In this document: in pieces, positions 9,851 to 20,439 of the stretch
How positions within the stretch are numbered: the first letter of the stretch is position 1
Layout of the letters: the number at the start of each line of letters is the position of its first letter
Translations under genes and position numbers: made by a program
Notes under the pieces: model-generated
The model's input: only the letters and a program-made list of their open reading frames with translations
Database searches by the model: none
What the model was told of the DNA's origin: nothing
Assembly: GCA_016648135.1 (NCBI GenBank)
Contig: JADDOH010000312.1
Location: 150,647 to 214,646 of the forward strand
Length of the DNA stretch: 64,000 nucleotides
Source of the DNA: Agrypnia vestita
Lineage: Eukaryota > Arthropoda > Insecta > Trichoptera > Phryganeidae
Direction of reading: 5' to 3'

Positions 9851-12344
9851 CCTTTTTTTTAATATAGATATTTTTAATATAGGTGTTTTCAGAATAAAAA
9901 GCATACATATTTGTTTGTATATTTTTTTTATTTATTTGTAAAAAGAACACATTTTTACATCTAGTAATTAAAACATAAATTAACGTAGCACTTTTCACTT
10001 TTACACCTACACATTTCGAAAGAAATCGACACTTCACTGCAGTGGGAAGTATCAATTCACGTAGAAATAAATTAGATTAGTACGAACCACGTAAATTTTT
10101 TATTAATCATAAATTACGTGGAATTGGATCATTGATTACGTGGAAGGGGGGAGGAGCACTCAAACGACAACTTCTCCAGGCGCCTAAAACGTAGTTACGT
10201 CACTGAAACAAGTTTTCAGCTGTAACGGTTAATAATGTCGAAAGAACAGCACGCGTGCTGGTGTCAAGGTGTCCAGTTAACCGTAAAATTCGACAATCCG
10301 GTTTTCGGTTGTTTTTTCTTCTTATCGAATTAATTGATTAAAATGATTTTTTTAATAATTGTTTAACTTTTTAAAAAGATGTATGACCAATAATGATGCA
10401 GAAGTTATGAAACTGACGCGAATCTGAAGTAAAAAGTGAAAAGGTACCTGCCCACTTTATAATGATTTTAAACTTTTTATCTGAATTTCTTTTAATCTGA
10501 AAAATTAATCGTTGGCCAGTGTCAAGAAAGTTATAAAAATATCACCCGTGAGATGACACGTTGTATTGAAGTTATGGCCAAATAATACACAAAAAATATA
10601 AAAAAATTTACCTACAAACACATAGTTTATTATAAATCCTTTGTATGCGAGGCCTCGGCTTATTTGATCACGCTGCATGCACTCAAAAATTAAACTCACT
10701 GAAACTCGTCAAGATTTTCATGCCACTCCAACACCTTACCGTACCAATTTCCTCTAATAGATAATATGTAGAAGATATCGAAGTTTTGAAGAGTTCATTC
10801 TGAAGTCGCACTTTTATAATTTTTTCACTTCTTTTAATTCAAACTTTATTTGAATTAAACAAACAAAATTCAAACAAAATCATTTTACAGAATATTAACC
10901 AGCTTTTGTTTTACAGCAATTTCAAATAAATATATATATTCTTAAATGCCTAGGATTTAGGTACATAATTTTAGAATAGTACCAGAAAGCAGGTATTTTT
11001 TGTCCGAACATTTGAGATAAATTTGCATTTTTTGTATGCGGTGTGTGACCCCAAATGTATGTAAGGATGCATTGTCATCATCGACATCAACGCGACGTGC
11101 AAAATTTCAGCTCGATTGGATGACGGGAAGTGTGTTAATTTTCACTTACAAGATTTTTCCACAGGGAATCAAGACCGCCGGTGAACTTAATATAAAGGAT
11201 TTAAAAATACTATCGAATAAAAATGTTCGTTTTGTTTTAGTTCTAGATTTGGTTACTTTTAAATCATCCATAATAACCAATTAACCGGTTTCGATTTAGT
11301 CCGGTTTGGAAGCCCTAACCGGCATTATAATCGGTTTGGCGTATTTTTTTACACACACAGCAAGACGCAGACAGCGGAAGGGAAAGTAGCCGCCTATGCA
11401 GAAACAAGCGTGCGAAGAGAGGCCAAAACAGCTGAAAAACAACTCTCGGCTTTCGTAGCGTTGCTTTTTGAATGTTCATTTTGTCTTGCGGCTCACTTCT
11501 CGTTATTGATGATCGTTCATACGTCAAACCATTGATGTTACGTTTGTTCGTTGGGTTAATTTGTCATCTGTGAATAACTAAAAGTAGTCGAAGTACCTAC
11601 GTGAAAAAGCCTATAAAGAAAAAATATTTTGAAATATCAAAATATGATGTATTTATTTATCTCCCTATTCTATAGGTTTTTAACGTTTTATTATATTTAG
11701 AATTAGTGCCGTATACTAGTATATAGACAATAGCACTTGAAATATAAAATGAAATATGCATAAAAGAAATTGCCGTTTGAGTCAAAAAACCAATTTATAT
11801 GTATTCGAAAATTTACGCAGCGTTCTGTATAAAGAGACACAGAAAATAGTTTATAACGGTGTGTGCCAATCAACACTAAGCTATGGAATCTTAGGGTGGG
11901 TTTGTGCTAGAAAAATAGACTAGACTCTTTTATTAAAGTACAAAATCTTTAGTGCGAGTGATATCAAGAAAGACACCCAATGGAGAACTCTCCAAAATTC
12001 GTCAACTTTACTCTAGATCAACACTTATTTTATATGTGTAAGCTGTGTGTACGACGCACATTGTTTCCTTGTATTGATGATTACGGGTAGGTATAAACAC
12101 CAACACATATACCTACTAATTCGATAGTCTTTCTTAAATAGAAAAAGGTCTACCTATACTCCGCAACACAAATAAATCAACTGCACAAAACATAAATATT
12201 GTTGATATTGTTAAATGTATATACTATATTTAGGTACTAATTACCAATGTACGAGTATATGTTAAATAATTCGGAATAATATCATGTATAGGTAGGTACA
12301 TTAAAATAAAATATTTAATATTTGACTTTAAAAATTTAGAGGGA

Positions 12345-12665
12345 TCATTACCAGCTGCAAAATCTATGCATAGTATATCCCGGGAGATGCCATAGATGTC
12401 TCTAGCATAGTCATATGAAAGAAAATGATTTTTATATTCAACTTTCAAATATATGTTAAACAGCTTTCAAAAAGTTGATAATGTGTGGATGTTCTTACGG
12501 TGAAATTGGTGAATGTTGCATTGTGTAAAGTGATCACTTAAGCCAGCTCATACAGGTCATAAGTCTTGGGCCATCGTGTAAAGACTTCCATACACGTTTC
12601 CCGTCTCTGTGAGACTTCTATAATTGACCTTAGTTAATATTAGTATTTAAAGTTTTAATAATCAT
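12345..12665 (-). repeat. Interspersed repeat (copy related to 60905-61330)
   Basis: Blocks such as TGTGTGGATGTTCTTACGG, GTGATCACTTAAGCCAGC, TCATACAGGTCATAAG and CTGTGAGACTTCTATAATTG occur, in the other orientation, at 60905-61330; partial copies are at 33935-34068 and 55560-55710. Confidence 0.65.
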
Positions 12666-13644
12666 TTTCTGAACAAACGTGTGATTAATGTTAACAAATT
12701 TTCAATTTCTGTGTGGCCAAGTGTAATTGCAAGTTTTTGTAATAATTTATCCTTACAAAAAACATACTTTAATTACCCCATACGAAGATGACATTTAAAG
12801 ATAGACAAATCCTACACCGAAACGTTAAATTTATAATAATTTAGACTCACATAAAGCAAATTCCACCGGCGTTATACATTGTATATACCGTATTGAAACG
12901 AATGAATTTTTCGTAATCGATATAGTTCAACGTTTTGTAAAAAATAAGTCAGAAATATTGAAAAAAATGCAACTTTGATGCCGCATATCTCCATAACTAT
13001 TGATATTAGTTCATGGACGCTTTAACATTTTCGACTCATAATCAAGGCAGAAATATAGTCCTGCGAGGTTATTAATATTTTCCAAATAACCCTGCATACC
13101 TAATAAAAGTACGTCATTTGATAGTTATAGAACAGTAATGGAAAGTCACACAAATATGATTTTTTGGTACGCATCAGAACTAACGATATTCAAAATTAAA
13201 AAATACATTTTCAACTCAAACACGATTTTTTGAAAAGGTTTTGCACTCAGGGTGCGTTATCTTCTAAAAATCGTGAACAGCGTAAAAAAAGCGTAAAAAA
13301 ATTGCGAACAATAAAAACAAAAATTATAGATAACGTGTTTTTTTTCTCAGAGACCTGTTGCTAAAAATTAAACTAAACTATAGTTAAAATCTATGTCTTC
13401 TGTAAATAACTCGTTAAGTATCATCGATATCTGAGATGATGTAAATGTCAACCACAAATGATACCTTGTTGCTCCAATGCGACTGATTTAATGAATGAGA
13501 CGTTTTTGTATAGAACAGAGAATAATAAATTTAATTGGCCGGACCTCCTTGGAATACTGAACTTCAGTACTGACTATACACAACTCGTTTATTTGAGCAT
13601 TTTTTACTCCGCATTCGTATTAGTAAACTTACTAGGACACTTAG

Positions 13645-13760
13645 CTTCGTAGTGTAGGTAAATTTGTATTCGCGTGTGCCTTCGTATTCGTACTGCTCAT
13701 TCGTATTTGTAGTGCACATTCGTATTCATACAATGCATTCGTATATTTGCAGCCGTATTC
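13645..13760 (+). repeat. ATTCGTA-type degenerate minisatellite (left copy)
   Basis: CATTCGTATTCGTA-like units repeat irregularly, followed by GCCGTATTCTGAAAATTACA. Confidence 0.75.
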
Positions 13761-14154
13761 TGAAAATTACAAGATTGTTGTTATTACTCCAACACTCAAA
13801 AATAAAGAAAGGTCAAGACATCTGTCAAATGTCAATATTTCTATCATTGTGACGGAAATATTGGCTTTAATTTAATATTTGAAAACGTTGTATGAAGGAA
13901 TTAGTAGATGTGTGTTTTCGCTCTTTAACAACTTTTAAATTAATATTGTACCTATTAGTTTAAGATAATTAATATTCATCAAAAACTTATATTCTAGACA
14001 AAATTCCAGATTGCATGATGATATAAATAGATATCGCTTTAACATCAATCGGAACCGCAAACTGTTATGCAAGCAATCCAGGGTCACTCATTCGTGACCG
14101 CATTATCTCTCTAGAGAATTCTACAACATTCCATCTCATAATTAAAGACTACGT

Positions 14155-14184
14155 AGAATCATCTGGAACTTTCTAGGGGCTTCT
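14155..14184 (+). promoter_or_regulatory. Heat-shock element array
   Basis: GAA at 14156 and 14166 and TTC at 14171 and 14181 are all on one 5-bp grid in the correct alternating orientation, four good units in a six-unit HSE. This is the binding pattern for trimeric HSF. It lies about 38 bases upstream of a TATA box, as in heat-shock genes. Confidence 0.75.
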
Positions 14185-14221
14185 CGTTACCTCTAGAATA
14201 AACCTTTCGAGGGAGCTGAGC

Positions 14222-14228
14222 TATAAAA
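14222..14228 (+). promoter_or_regulatory. TATA box of heat-shock-type promoter
   Basis: TATAAAA, followed 37 bases on by an arthropod-type initiator TCAGTT (A at 14259). The surrounding 14200-14480 stretch is more GC-rich than its flanks and resembles a 5' untranslated leader. Confidence 0.7.
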
Positions 14229-14258
14229 AGAGTCACGCGACGCGGGCTCAAGAAATTC

Positions 14259-14550
14259 AGTTTGCGACGATAACAGTGCGACACCCGCAGCGTAAAACAG
14301 TGTGGTCAGTGACCCGTGATATTATATTATTACATTAGTAAGCAAGCAAACCAGTGACTACCAGTGATACCAGCGTAAGTGAAGGAAAGAATACCGCGGC
14401 GAAAGTTTCTACGAGCGAACATTGATCGGAATTTACCAGGAGTCATCTAAGCGACAGACACAGCGTTAACTAGTGCGAATTAAAGAACAATTCAATAATA
14501 CATGTGCGAAATATTCATAAGACATTTAGCAACTATAAATGTACGAATGG
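14259..14550 (+). ncRNA. Putative heat-shock transcript leader, product unknown
   Basis: Sequence downstream of the initiator reads like an insect heat-shock 5' leader: unstructured, A/C/G-rich, no long ORF. A strong donor-like GTAAGT lies at 14375-14380 and a weaker GTAGGT near 14550. The only ATG-initiated frame (from about 14502) gives 19 codons. No Hsp70, Hsp90 or small-Hsp coding sequence follows within the window on this strand. It may be the first exon of a spliced gene, a noncoding heat-shock RNA, a detached promoter copy or part of a solo LTR. Confidence 0.35.
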
Positions 14551-14879
14551 TAGGTACTACAATTTAACTCATCTTCGGTGACTTTTTTGGTAGTAAATTA
14601 AATTAAATTTACTTCCATTGTTTTTATTTGCCTCCCAAAGCCACGTCCCGTGATACTATTTTAATTTCAAATGTTTTATATGCCATTACTGTACAAATGT
14701 TGGATGTCGAAATGTATCGTGGTCTATGTAGACATCGTCCATGTATGCGTAGACATAAAAACATAGGATGCAATTTCTTCTTCACACAAGTATGTCTCAT
14801 CTAAAATTTCAACAGTCGTAAACACGGGCACAAACAAACACCTCCTGTCTATTTTTGAGTATTGGGATAATAATCATCA

Positions 14880-15085
14880 AAATAACAAGATTGTTATTTT
14901 CAGAATACGGCCGATGGTATACGTTCATATTCGTGGTGTACATTCGTATTCGTGCATTCGTATTGTACGTTTGTACTACGCCTTTGTATTCTAGTGTAAA
15001 CTCGCATTCATACCGAGCATTCGTATTCTTACTGTGTATTTATATGTGATTTCGTATTCGTATTCGTATTGCGCATTTGAATGTC
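14880..15085 (+). repeat. ATTCGTA-type degenerate minisatellite (right copy)
   Basis: Same unit as the left copy; preceded by TTTTCAGAATACGGCC, which is the reverse complement of the block after the left copy. The two copies bracket the heat-shock-type promoter. Confidence 0.75.
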
Positions 15086-15094
15086 TCACCATAA

Positions 15095-15780
15095 TTTATT
15101 CAGAACTTTTTTAAGGTAGATACTTTTCTGAAAATGCACACGTTTTTTGAAAAGGAACAACATCTCAATAACGAAGCTAAATTGAATTCTTGTCGGCTAT
15201 CAGATTCTGTTTACATCACGAATGTTGCGATGGTTATTTAAGAACATTTTTGTTTACCCCAAATATTTTAAATATTCGGGGTTACATTTCGGCAAGTTTG
15301 AGTTTTAATTCTTGTCATGAAACTCAATAAAACAATCGACAATGATTTTTACAACTCTATACATTAAGCGTCATTTAAACATAATTTTAGTTTTTATTTT
15401 AGTTTTTAATGCGCGTACATGAGTGCACGTACAATTTTTTTCTTTTGACTAATTAATATTCAACTAATTATTAATAACTCAATGTAAACCTGAAATTAAA
15501 AAATTAAAAGTCCGTCACTGTTGACGGGCTTGACTATTGTATTGACATAAAAATTATCACGACAGAATAAATTAAAATAAAATAATACCAATAAATAACA
15601 TGTAAGTATGTATGTTTACATAAATAAACTGCAACAAATATAAAAAGCGACTTTTGGAAATTTTCCGAACTTTTTTAGTGGCCGAACTCTTCAGAATTTC
15701 TTATTGGATCATCAGCTTTGTATGATTTTGTGGATAATTTAATTTTTTCTTCTACAATAATCTAACTCTTTTATATTCCA
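15095..15780. other. No recognisable feature
   Basis: AT-rich DNA between the right minisatellite and the takeout-like signal-peptide exon. Nothing supported. Confidence 0.6.
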
Positions 15781-15842
15781 TTAAAGTGTTCACAATGTTT
15801 AATGCTTTTAAATTCTAGAATTTACAATACGTTTAGACATAC

Positions 15843-15909
15843 CTATATTAACCATTTGCACATAAAAAAAACTGTTCACCAAAATCACACACGACAGGAA
15901 TTTATACAT
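15843..15909 (-). CDS. takeout/JHBP-like gene, signal-peptide exon
   Basis: Inferred first coding exon of a secreted takeout/juvenile-hormone-binding-protein family member. ATG at 15909-15907 opens MYKFLSCVILVNSFFYVQMV, a short hydrophobic signal peptide, ending ...NI plus one base before donor ATAG|gtatgt. The leftover G joins the CC that opens the exon at 6990 to make Ala, giving ...VNI-A-DIFQVCERDDP, the usual arrangement in this family (signal peptide followed by the first conserved Cys). The frame is open further upstream, but this Met starts the hydrophobic stretch. The linking intron would be about 8.85 kb. Linkage is inference from phase and family layout. Confidence 0.65.
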
Positions 15910-16093
15910 TTTAAAAAATTTGTCACCTCGCGGGGCTTCTAGATTGTAAGAAAGATGTAAAACAATAAATTCGCTCAATATCCTTCCGCAATCTTTGTTT
16001 CCAACGATGCTCTTTCGAGAGCTGCCGCATGACAGAAGCCGTAAAGCCACTATCACCATGTAATATGTTTCATAAGTTGTGGGGAAACATTTA

Positions 16094-17116
16094 AGAGGCC
16101 ACCACACGCTCAAGTATCACTACACTTTTGGTTGCGCAAGCTTCTCGCATGAAAAGACTGAACACGGACGTGCCTACCACACGCACAAACTAAGTATGCG
16201 CAAGCCACATTCTTATCGAAATTGTCGGCGTAGAAACGTTTCCCAATGAGGAACTATTTCTTCTGCTATTGTTTTTCAAATGTTTGCTAATAAAAAAATG
16301 ACAATGCAAAAGACAATTTTATTTTTCGCGGTCATAATGAGAAAATTTACGATATGTGTTTTTCACATACTTGATAATTTTGACCAAACGCTATGAAATT
16401 TTACCGTAATTTTCACTATGTGCATACGGCACGGTCTATTTCTGGCAATGCGACAAAAAAATTCAACATTTTTGGTGGTTTTAGTGAGAAAATTTGCGTT
16501 ATGTGTTTTTCACATACTTTATTTATTTCTTAACTGTATATATCCTTCGTAGCTTTAGTTTCGACCTAAAAAGAATTCAAAAATAATTGACAAATGCAAT
16601 GGATAAAGAATACATGTAAAAAAATATAGGATATTTAATAAGCGAGTAATAAAATATTATTCTTTCATTTTATTTATCATTTTTTCGTAGGCATCGTTCT
16701 TTTTATTTCGGTCGGAATAATCCTTCGATTTAATTTTCCGCAGTGCAGGTAGAGATTTGTAAAGAATTATTAATTCTGACGTAAAATCGCGATTGTACGA
16801 ACGCAAATCTGCCATTTTTGACAACCTCACCAAACGACAAATAGCTTCGACCACAGAATAAAGAAGACGCCTCGACTGCGGCCACAGAATAAAGAAGATA
16901 ACTGCGGCATGAACACTGAATGCCAACCACACGCACAGACAAGTACGCGCAGGCCGGGCTTGCGTAGACAAAATTTCAAACAAGTCGAAAAGTGCGCATG
17001 CCGCGCTGTGGGGTTGGCGTATGGTACAGTTTTACCAACCACACGCACAGTGTTCAGTGTACAAACCGGCATGCGCATGCAAAAGTGTAGTAATACTTGA
17101 GCGTGTGGTAGGCCCA
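16094..17116 (-). mobile_element. PIF/Harbinger-like DNA transposon, internally deleted
   Basis: About 35-bp terminal inverted repeats: GGCC.ACCACACGCTCAAG and TATCACTACACTTTTG on the left, matched by the reverse complement at 17083-17116. TTA flanks both ends (16091-16093 and 17117-17119), the usual Harbinger target duplication. Further ACCACACGC copies lie inside (subterminal repeats). No DDE transposase frame is present; only a MADF-type remnant remains. Confidence 0.7.
16657..16815 (-). pseudogene. MADF/Myb-SANT-like remnant of the Harbinger element
   Basis: From Met at 16815 the frame reads MADLRSYNRDFTSELIILYK, SLPALRKIKSKDY and AYEKMINKMKE, then stops. F..ELI.LY...P.L......Y..R......AY..I resembles the first half of a MADF DNA-binding domain. 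PIF/Harbinger elements carry such a second protein beside the transposase. At 52 residues it is truncated. Confidence 0.55.
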
Positions 17117-17296
17117 TTAGAGTAGGGGTCCTCAAGTCGAGACTTAACACCTTGGACTATTATATTATGTTATCTATGCCTTGGGCTATTAAAATATATT
17201 GCCCGGACAAATTTTGCATTGCGTGACATATAATCATTAAAAAAAAACATAATATTGTAACATACTCGTGTGCAGGTATATTTCATAGACATTTAG

Positions 17297-17337
17297 TAGG
17301 CTACACCACTCCGGGAGCCTAGGGGTGGTGTAGCCTA
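17297..17337. repeat. 16-bp inverted repeat
   Basis: TAGGCTACACCACTCC and its complement at 17322-17337 differ at one base, with a 9-nt loop. Confidence 0.7.
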
Positions 17338-17639
17338 TTAAACACAAAATTAGAGCTGGTAATTGGTGATTTTTTACAAGGAGGTGATTATTTTTTTAAT
17401 GACATTTCATTTCTAACGAGTACCGGGGAAAATTGCATCTCAGTCACGGTGGAGGAGCTCCGCGGATATGGACATGACGCGGCCATTTTTCTTTCATTCT
17501 TTTCAATAAAATAAAAGATTTATAGTTTAGTACTTTAATAATTTCAATAAAAAAATAATCATCTACTTTTAAAATATCACTCAATTTCTACCGGGGGTGA
17601 TGTGAAAAGCTCAAATGCACTCTCGATAAAAAAATAAAT

Positions 17640-17880
17640 GATGAAATTAGGCGCAGAGCCAGAGAAACGGATATCATGGAGCTAAGAAAAAATCGTAATG
17701 GGCAGCGCATGTTGCAAAGCAAGATGGACTCCTAGGGTCCTGAAGAAAAAGATGGGCCGACGATATAGTCACAATATAGCCACTGTGGGAGAGAAGAAAT
17801 GGCTACAAGAAGCAAACAACAGCGAAGGACGAAAGGATATCCAGCAGTAGAAATATGAAGGAAGAAGAAGAAGGGTGATG
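17640..17880 (+). mobile_element. LINE 3' fragment with GAA-rich tail
   Basis: Decayed plus frame with KKKMGRRYSHNIA...KKWLQEANN...EGRKDIQQ, resembling the RW.DDI..AG..W...A..R..W...EEAY tail of insect non-LTR elements, ending in GAAGAAGAAGAAG as such copies often do. Confidence 0.5.
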
Positions 17881-17899
17881 TAATACCTTAAAGAAGCTT

Positions 17900-18730
17900 C
17901 ATGTAAGCCTAGATATAATTTCTTCTTCATTTTATTTTTATTATTTATACTAGATATAGTTCTTCTTCTTCTTCATCACGTTCTTGGCAGAGCAGTCGTG
18001 GTAGCTATAATAATGGCTACATCATAGCCGAAACAATTCACCGCCATGCTGTATACTTATATAGGTAGGTACATAGTAGGTACCTACGCCAATTTGTGGC
18101 GGACTAGGTTTTACGCAATAAACCTAGTTACTGGCTGGAAAAAATGCATTATTATTATTTAAAAAACATAATTTTGTATTAAGTGTACTTTGGAGTAATA
18201 ATTTCATTGCAGGGAATATAATTTGCAGGAACATTTTATTTATTCTAAATTATTTTTTACATAGAAAAGGTAAAGGTAGTTGCTTAACTAGACTAGCCTG
18301 TTCTAAAGCAACTACCTGTACTGTTTTTGAAATTTAGTTAATAATTAGTGTATAATAAGTGTGTAATAATTATAAAGTGCACTTAACAAATTCACTTCAG
18401 ATAGAGATAAAATCAAAACATATTGCATATAATTCACATCACATAGAAAAAAAATCATATTTAGAGAAGGTATTTGAATTATAATACATTCATGTCCGTT
18501 TTAACTGGAAACTTTGTGGAATCTTCAATTCACTTCAACATAGTGTTTGGTATAATAAAAAATTCCTCAAAGAACACACCAACTCAAGTGGACATGTGGA
18601 CGAAATTTTTATTTTAGTTTGTTAAAGAATCAAACTTATTTAAAACATAAAAAAAATTGTTGATATATTCGCCATTTTGACAATATTTATTACAAAGTTA
18701 TACCTACCAATACGATAAATCGTTGAAGAT
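17900..18730. other. No recognisable gene
   Basis: AT-rich with small local repeats (a GTAGGTACC-type cluster near 18060-18090). Nothing coding. Confidence 0.6.
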
Positions 18731-18736
18731 ATCATC

Positions 18737-18810
18737 GGCGCCGTGGCTTAGTTGGTTAAAGCGCCTGTCTAGTAAACAGGAGATCGGGAGTTCGAATCTC
18801 CCCGGGGCCT
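18737..18810 (+). tRNA. tRNA-Thr: tRNA-Thr (anticodon AGT)
   Basis: A 74-nt cloverleaf with D-arm AGTTGGTTAAA, anticodon stem CCTGT/ACAGG around loop CTAGTAA (anticodon AGT), and T-arm GGGAG TTCGAAT CTCCC. The acceptor stem pairs 6 of 7 (a G-G opposition at position 4:69). No intron and no encoded CCA. A and B boxes are intact, and a TTTT run lies about 24 bases downstream. Reads ACU/ACC codons after inosine modification. Confidence 0.88.
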
Positions 18811-19137
18811 ACGACGGGATTTCCGGTTGATATGTTTTTAAGCACCCTTGAGGCAATTTTTTAAATAAAAATTGCGTTATATAAATTAACCATCATTGTT
18901 ATTCAAAATTATTACATGCATAATTTTTTTTTAAATTTTCTTTTTCAGCTAGAGTTAATTTAAAAAAAATAAACGTTCACACACGATATCAATGTTTACA
19001 AGAATAAATAACAGTGATCATATTATAAGATGAAAACAGATTTTTTAATATATTTTTTGAGTCCTACGAAAAGTAGCAATTTTGAAGACGGTGTTTTATA
19101 TTATGTTCTTATTCAATAATAATATATGAATATATTA

Positions 19138-20431
19138 GGTCCTTACATATGAAATTGACGTTTAGTATGGGAGGAACATAAAGCCGATTTTTTTTTATTA
19201 TAATATATTTATTTAATCAAAGTATGTACCATTGCTATCTATGCACTTTTGCCATCTCATAGGTAGTTCATCGATCCCTTTACTAAAAAAACCATTCGGA
19301 CGGGAATCAATAAAATCTTTGAAGGCGGTTTGGACTGCCCCATGGGAGTTGAATTTTTTCCTTTGCAAGAAGTTATCCAAATTTCGAAAAAAATGGTAAT
19401 CTGTTGGGGCAAGGTCCGGAGAGTACGGTGGATGTCTTGGACATTCCAATTGAACCTCCTCTAAATTGGTAGGCGTCTGTTGTGCAGTGTGTGGTCTAGC
19501 GTTATCATGAAGCAGCAGTGGCCTAGAGCGATTAACCAGCCTCGGTTGTTTAGCAGCTAGCTTTTCCATCATGGTTTTGCAGTTGCTGACAATAGACATC
19601 TGCCGTAATCGTCTGGCCAGATTTAAGAAAGCTGTAGTGAACGACACCAGCACTATTCCACCAAACGCTCACAAGTAACTTTTTTGGAGTCAATTTTCGC
19701 TTGGAGCATGGTTTGGCTGGTTTCAGCCAGGGTTCAGGCAGGGTTCAGCCATTGCGATGAGCGCTTCTGAATATCGTACAGGATCCACTTTTCATCACAG
19801 GTAATGATTCGATTTAAAATCCCTTCATTATTGTGCCGGTTGAGTAATGCAACGCAGCAGTCAACGCGCGTTTGTTGATTTGCTTCACTCAATTCGTGAG
19901 GTACCCACCATTCAAGCTTTTTCACCTTACTAATTTGCTTCAAGTGGATTAAAACAGTTTTATCACTAACATCGCAGCCTGCAGCTAACTCGGATGTGGT
20001 TTGCGATGGATACGCTTCCACAATAGCCTTCAATTCTTCATTATCAACTTTGGTCTCCGGCCGTCCACGGGGCTTGTTCTGCAGGTCGAAATTTCCAGAA
20101 CGAAAACGTTGGAACCAAAAACGCACTGTGTTTTCTTTTGCGGCACCGTCGCCATACACATCATTAATCCTTCGAGCCTTTTCTGCAGTACTGGTGCCAC
20201 GGTGGAACTCGTACTCGTAAATAACGCGATATTTCAAGTTTTTCATTTTGTAAACTGAGTGACGCAAAGAAAAAAACAATTGAGGAAAAAACAAATGAAT
20301 TATAATTTTCAAAACACAAATACATGAGTAAATAGTTGTATAAATTTGGATTTGGAATTCCTAACCAAAGAGAAGATATTTGAGATCAAATTTGCCCGTA
20401 CGGCAAAACCTCAATTTCATATGTAAGGACC
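19138..20431 (-). mobile_element. mariner transposon
   Basis: 1294-bp element with 20-bp terminal inverted repeats GGTCCTTACATATGAAATTG, exact at both ends and flanked by TA. The length is normal for mariner. It carries one transposase gene on the minus strand, now interrupted. The exact ends suggest a fairly recent insertion. Confidence 0.93.
19213..20240 (-). pseudogene. mariner transposase, interrupted
   Basis: Cuts and pastes its own element at TA sites. Likely start is MKNLKYRVIYEYEFHRGTST near 20246; the N-terminal half includes the helix-turn-helix regions (NTVRFWFQRF, KPRGRPET, SDKTVLIHLKQI) and the first catalytic Asp in ITCDEKWILY. The frame breaks at about 19736 where GGGTTCAGGCAGGGTTCAG shows a small local duplication. 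The C-terminal half resumes with LLLHDNARPHTA (second Asp) and YSPDLAPTDYHFF (third Asp, 34 residues between, so DD34D). It ends GTYFD. All three catalytic residues survive, but the protein is split by stop codons. Confidence 0.9.
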
Positions 20432-20439
20432 TAATAATA

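Larger units (their letters stand above)
6991..15842 (-). other. Inferred first intron of the takeout-like gene
   Basis: About 8.85 kb between the two takeout-like exons. It holds a minisatellite, several interspersed repeats and the plus-strand heat-shock-type promoter, each listed separately. Between 9860 and 12340 I see only AT-rich sequence and small inverted repeats; no other coding exon. Confidence 0.5.

Noticed and set aside
10505..10699. Minus frame of 64 codons with hydrophobic stretch, considered as a takeout signal-peptide exon
   Set aside because: No donor in the phase needed to join the exon at 6990; the 15.9-kb exon fits exactly.
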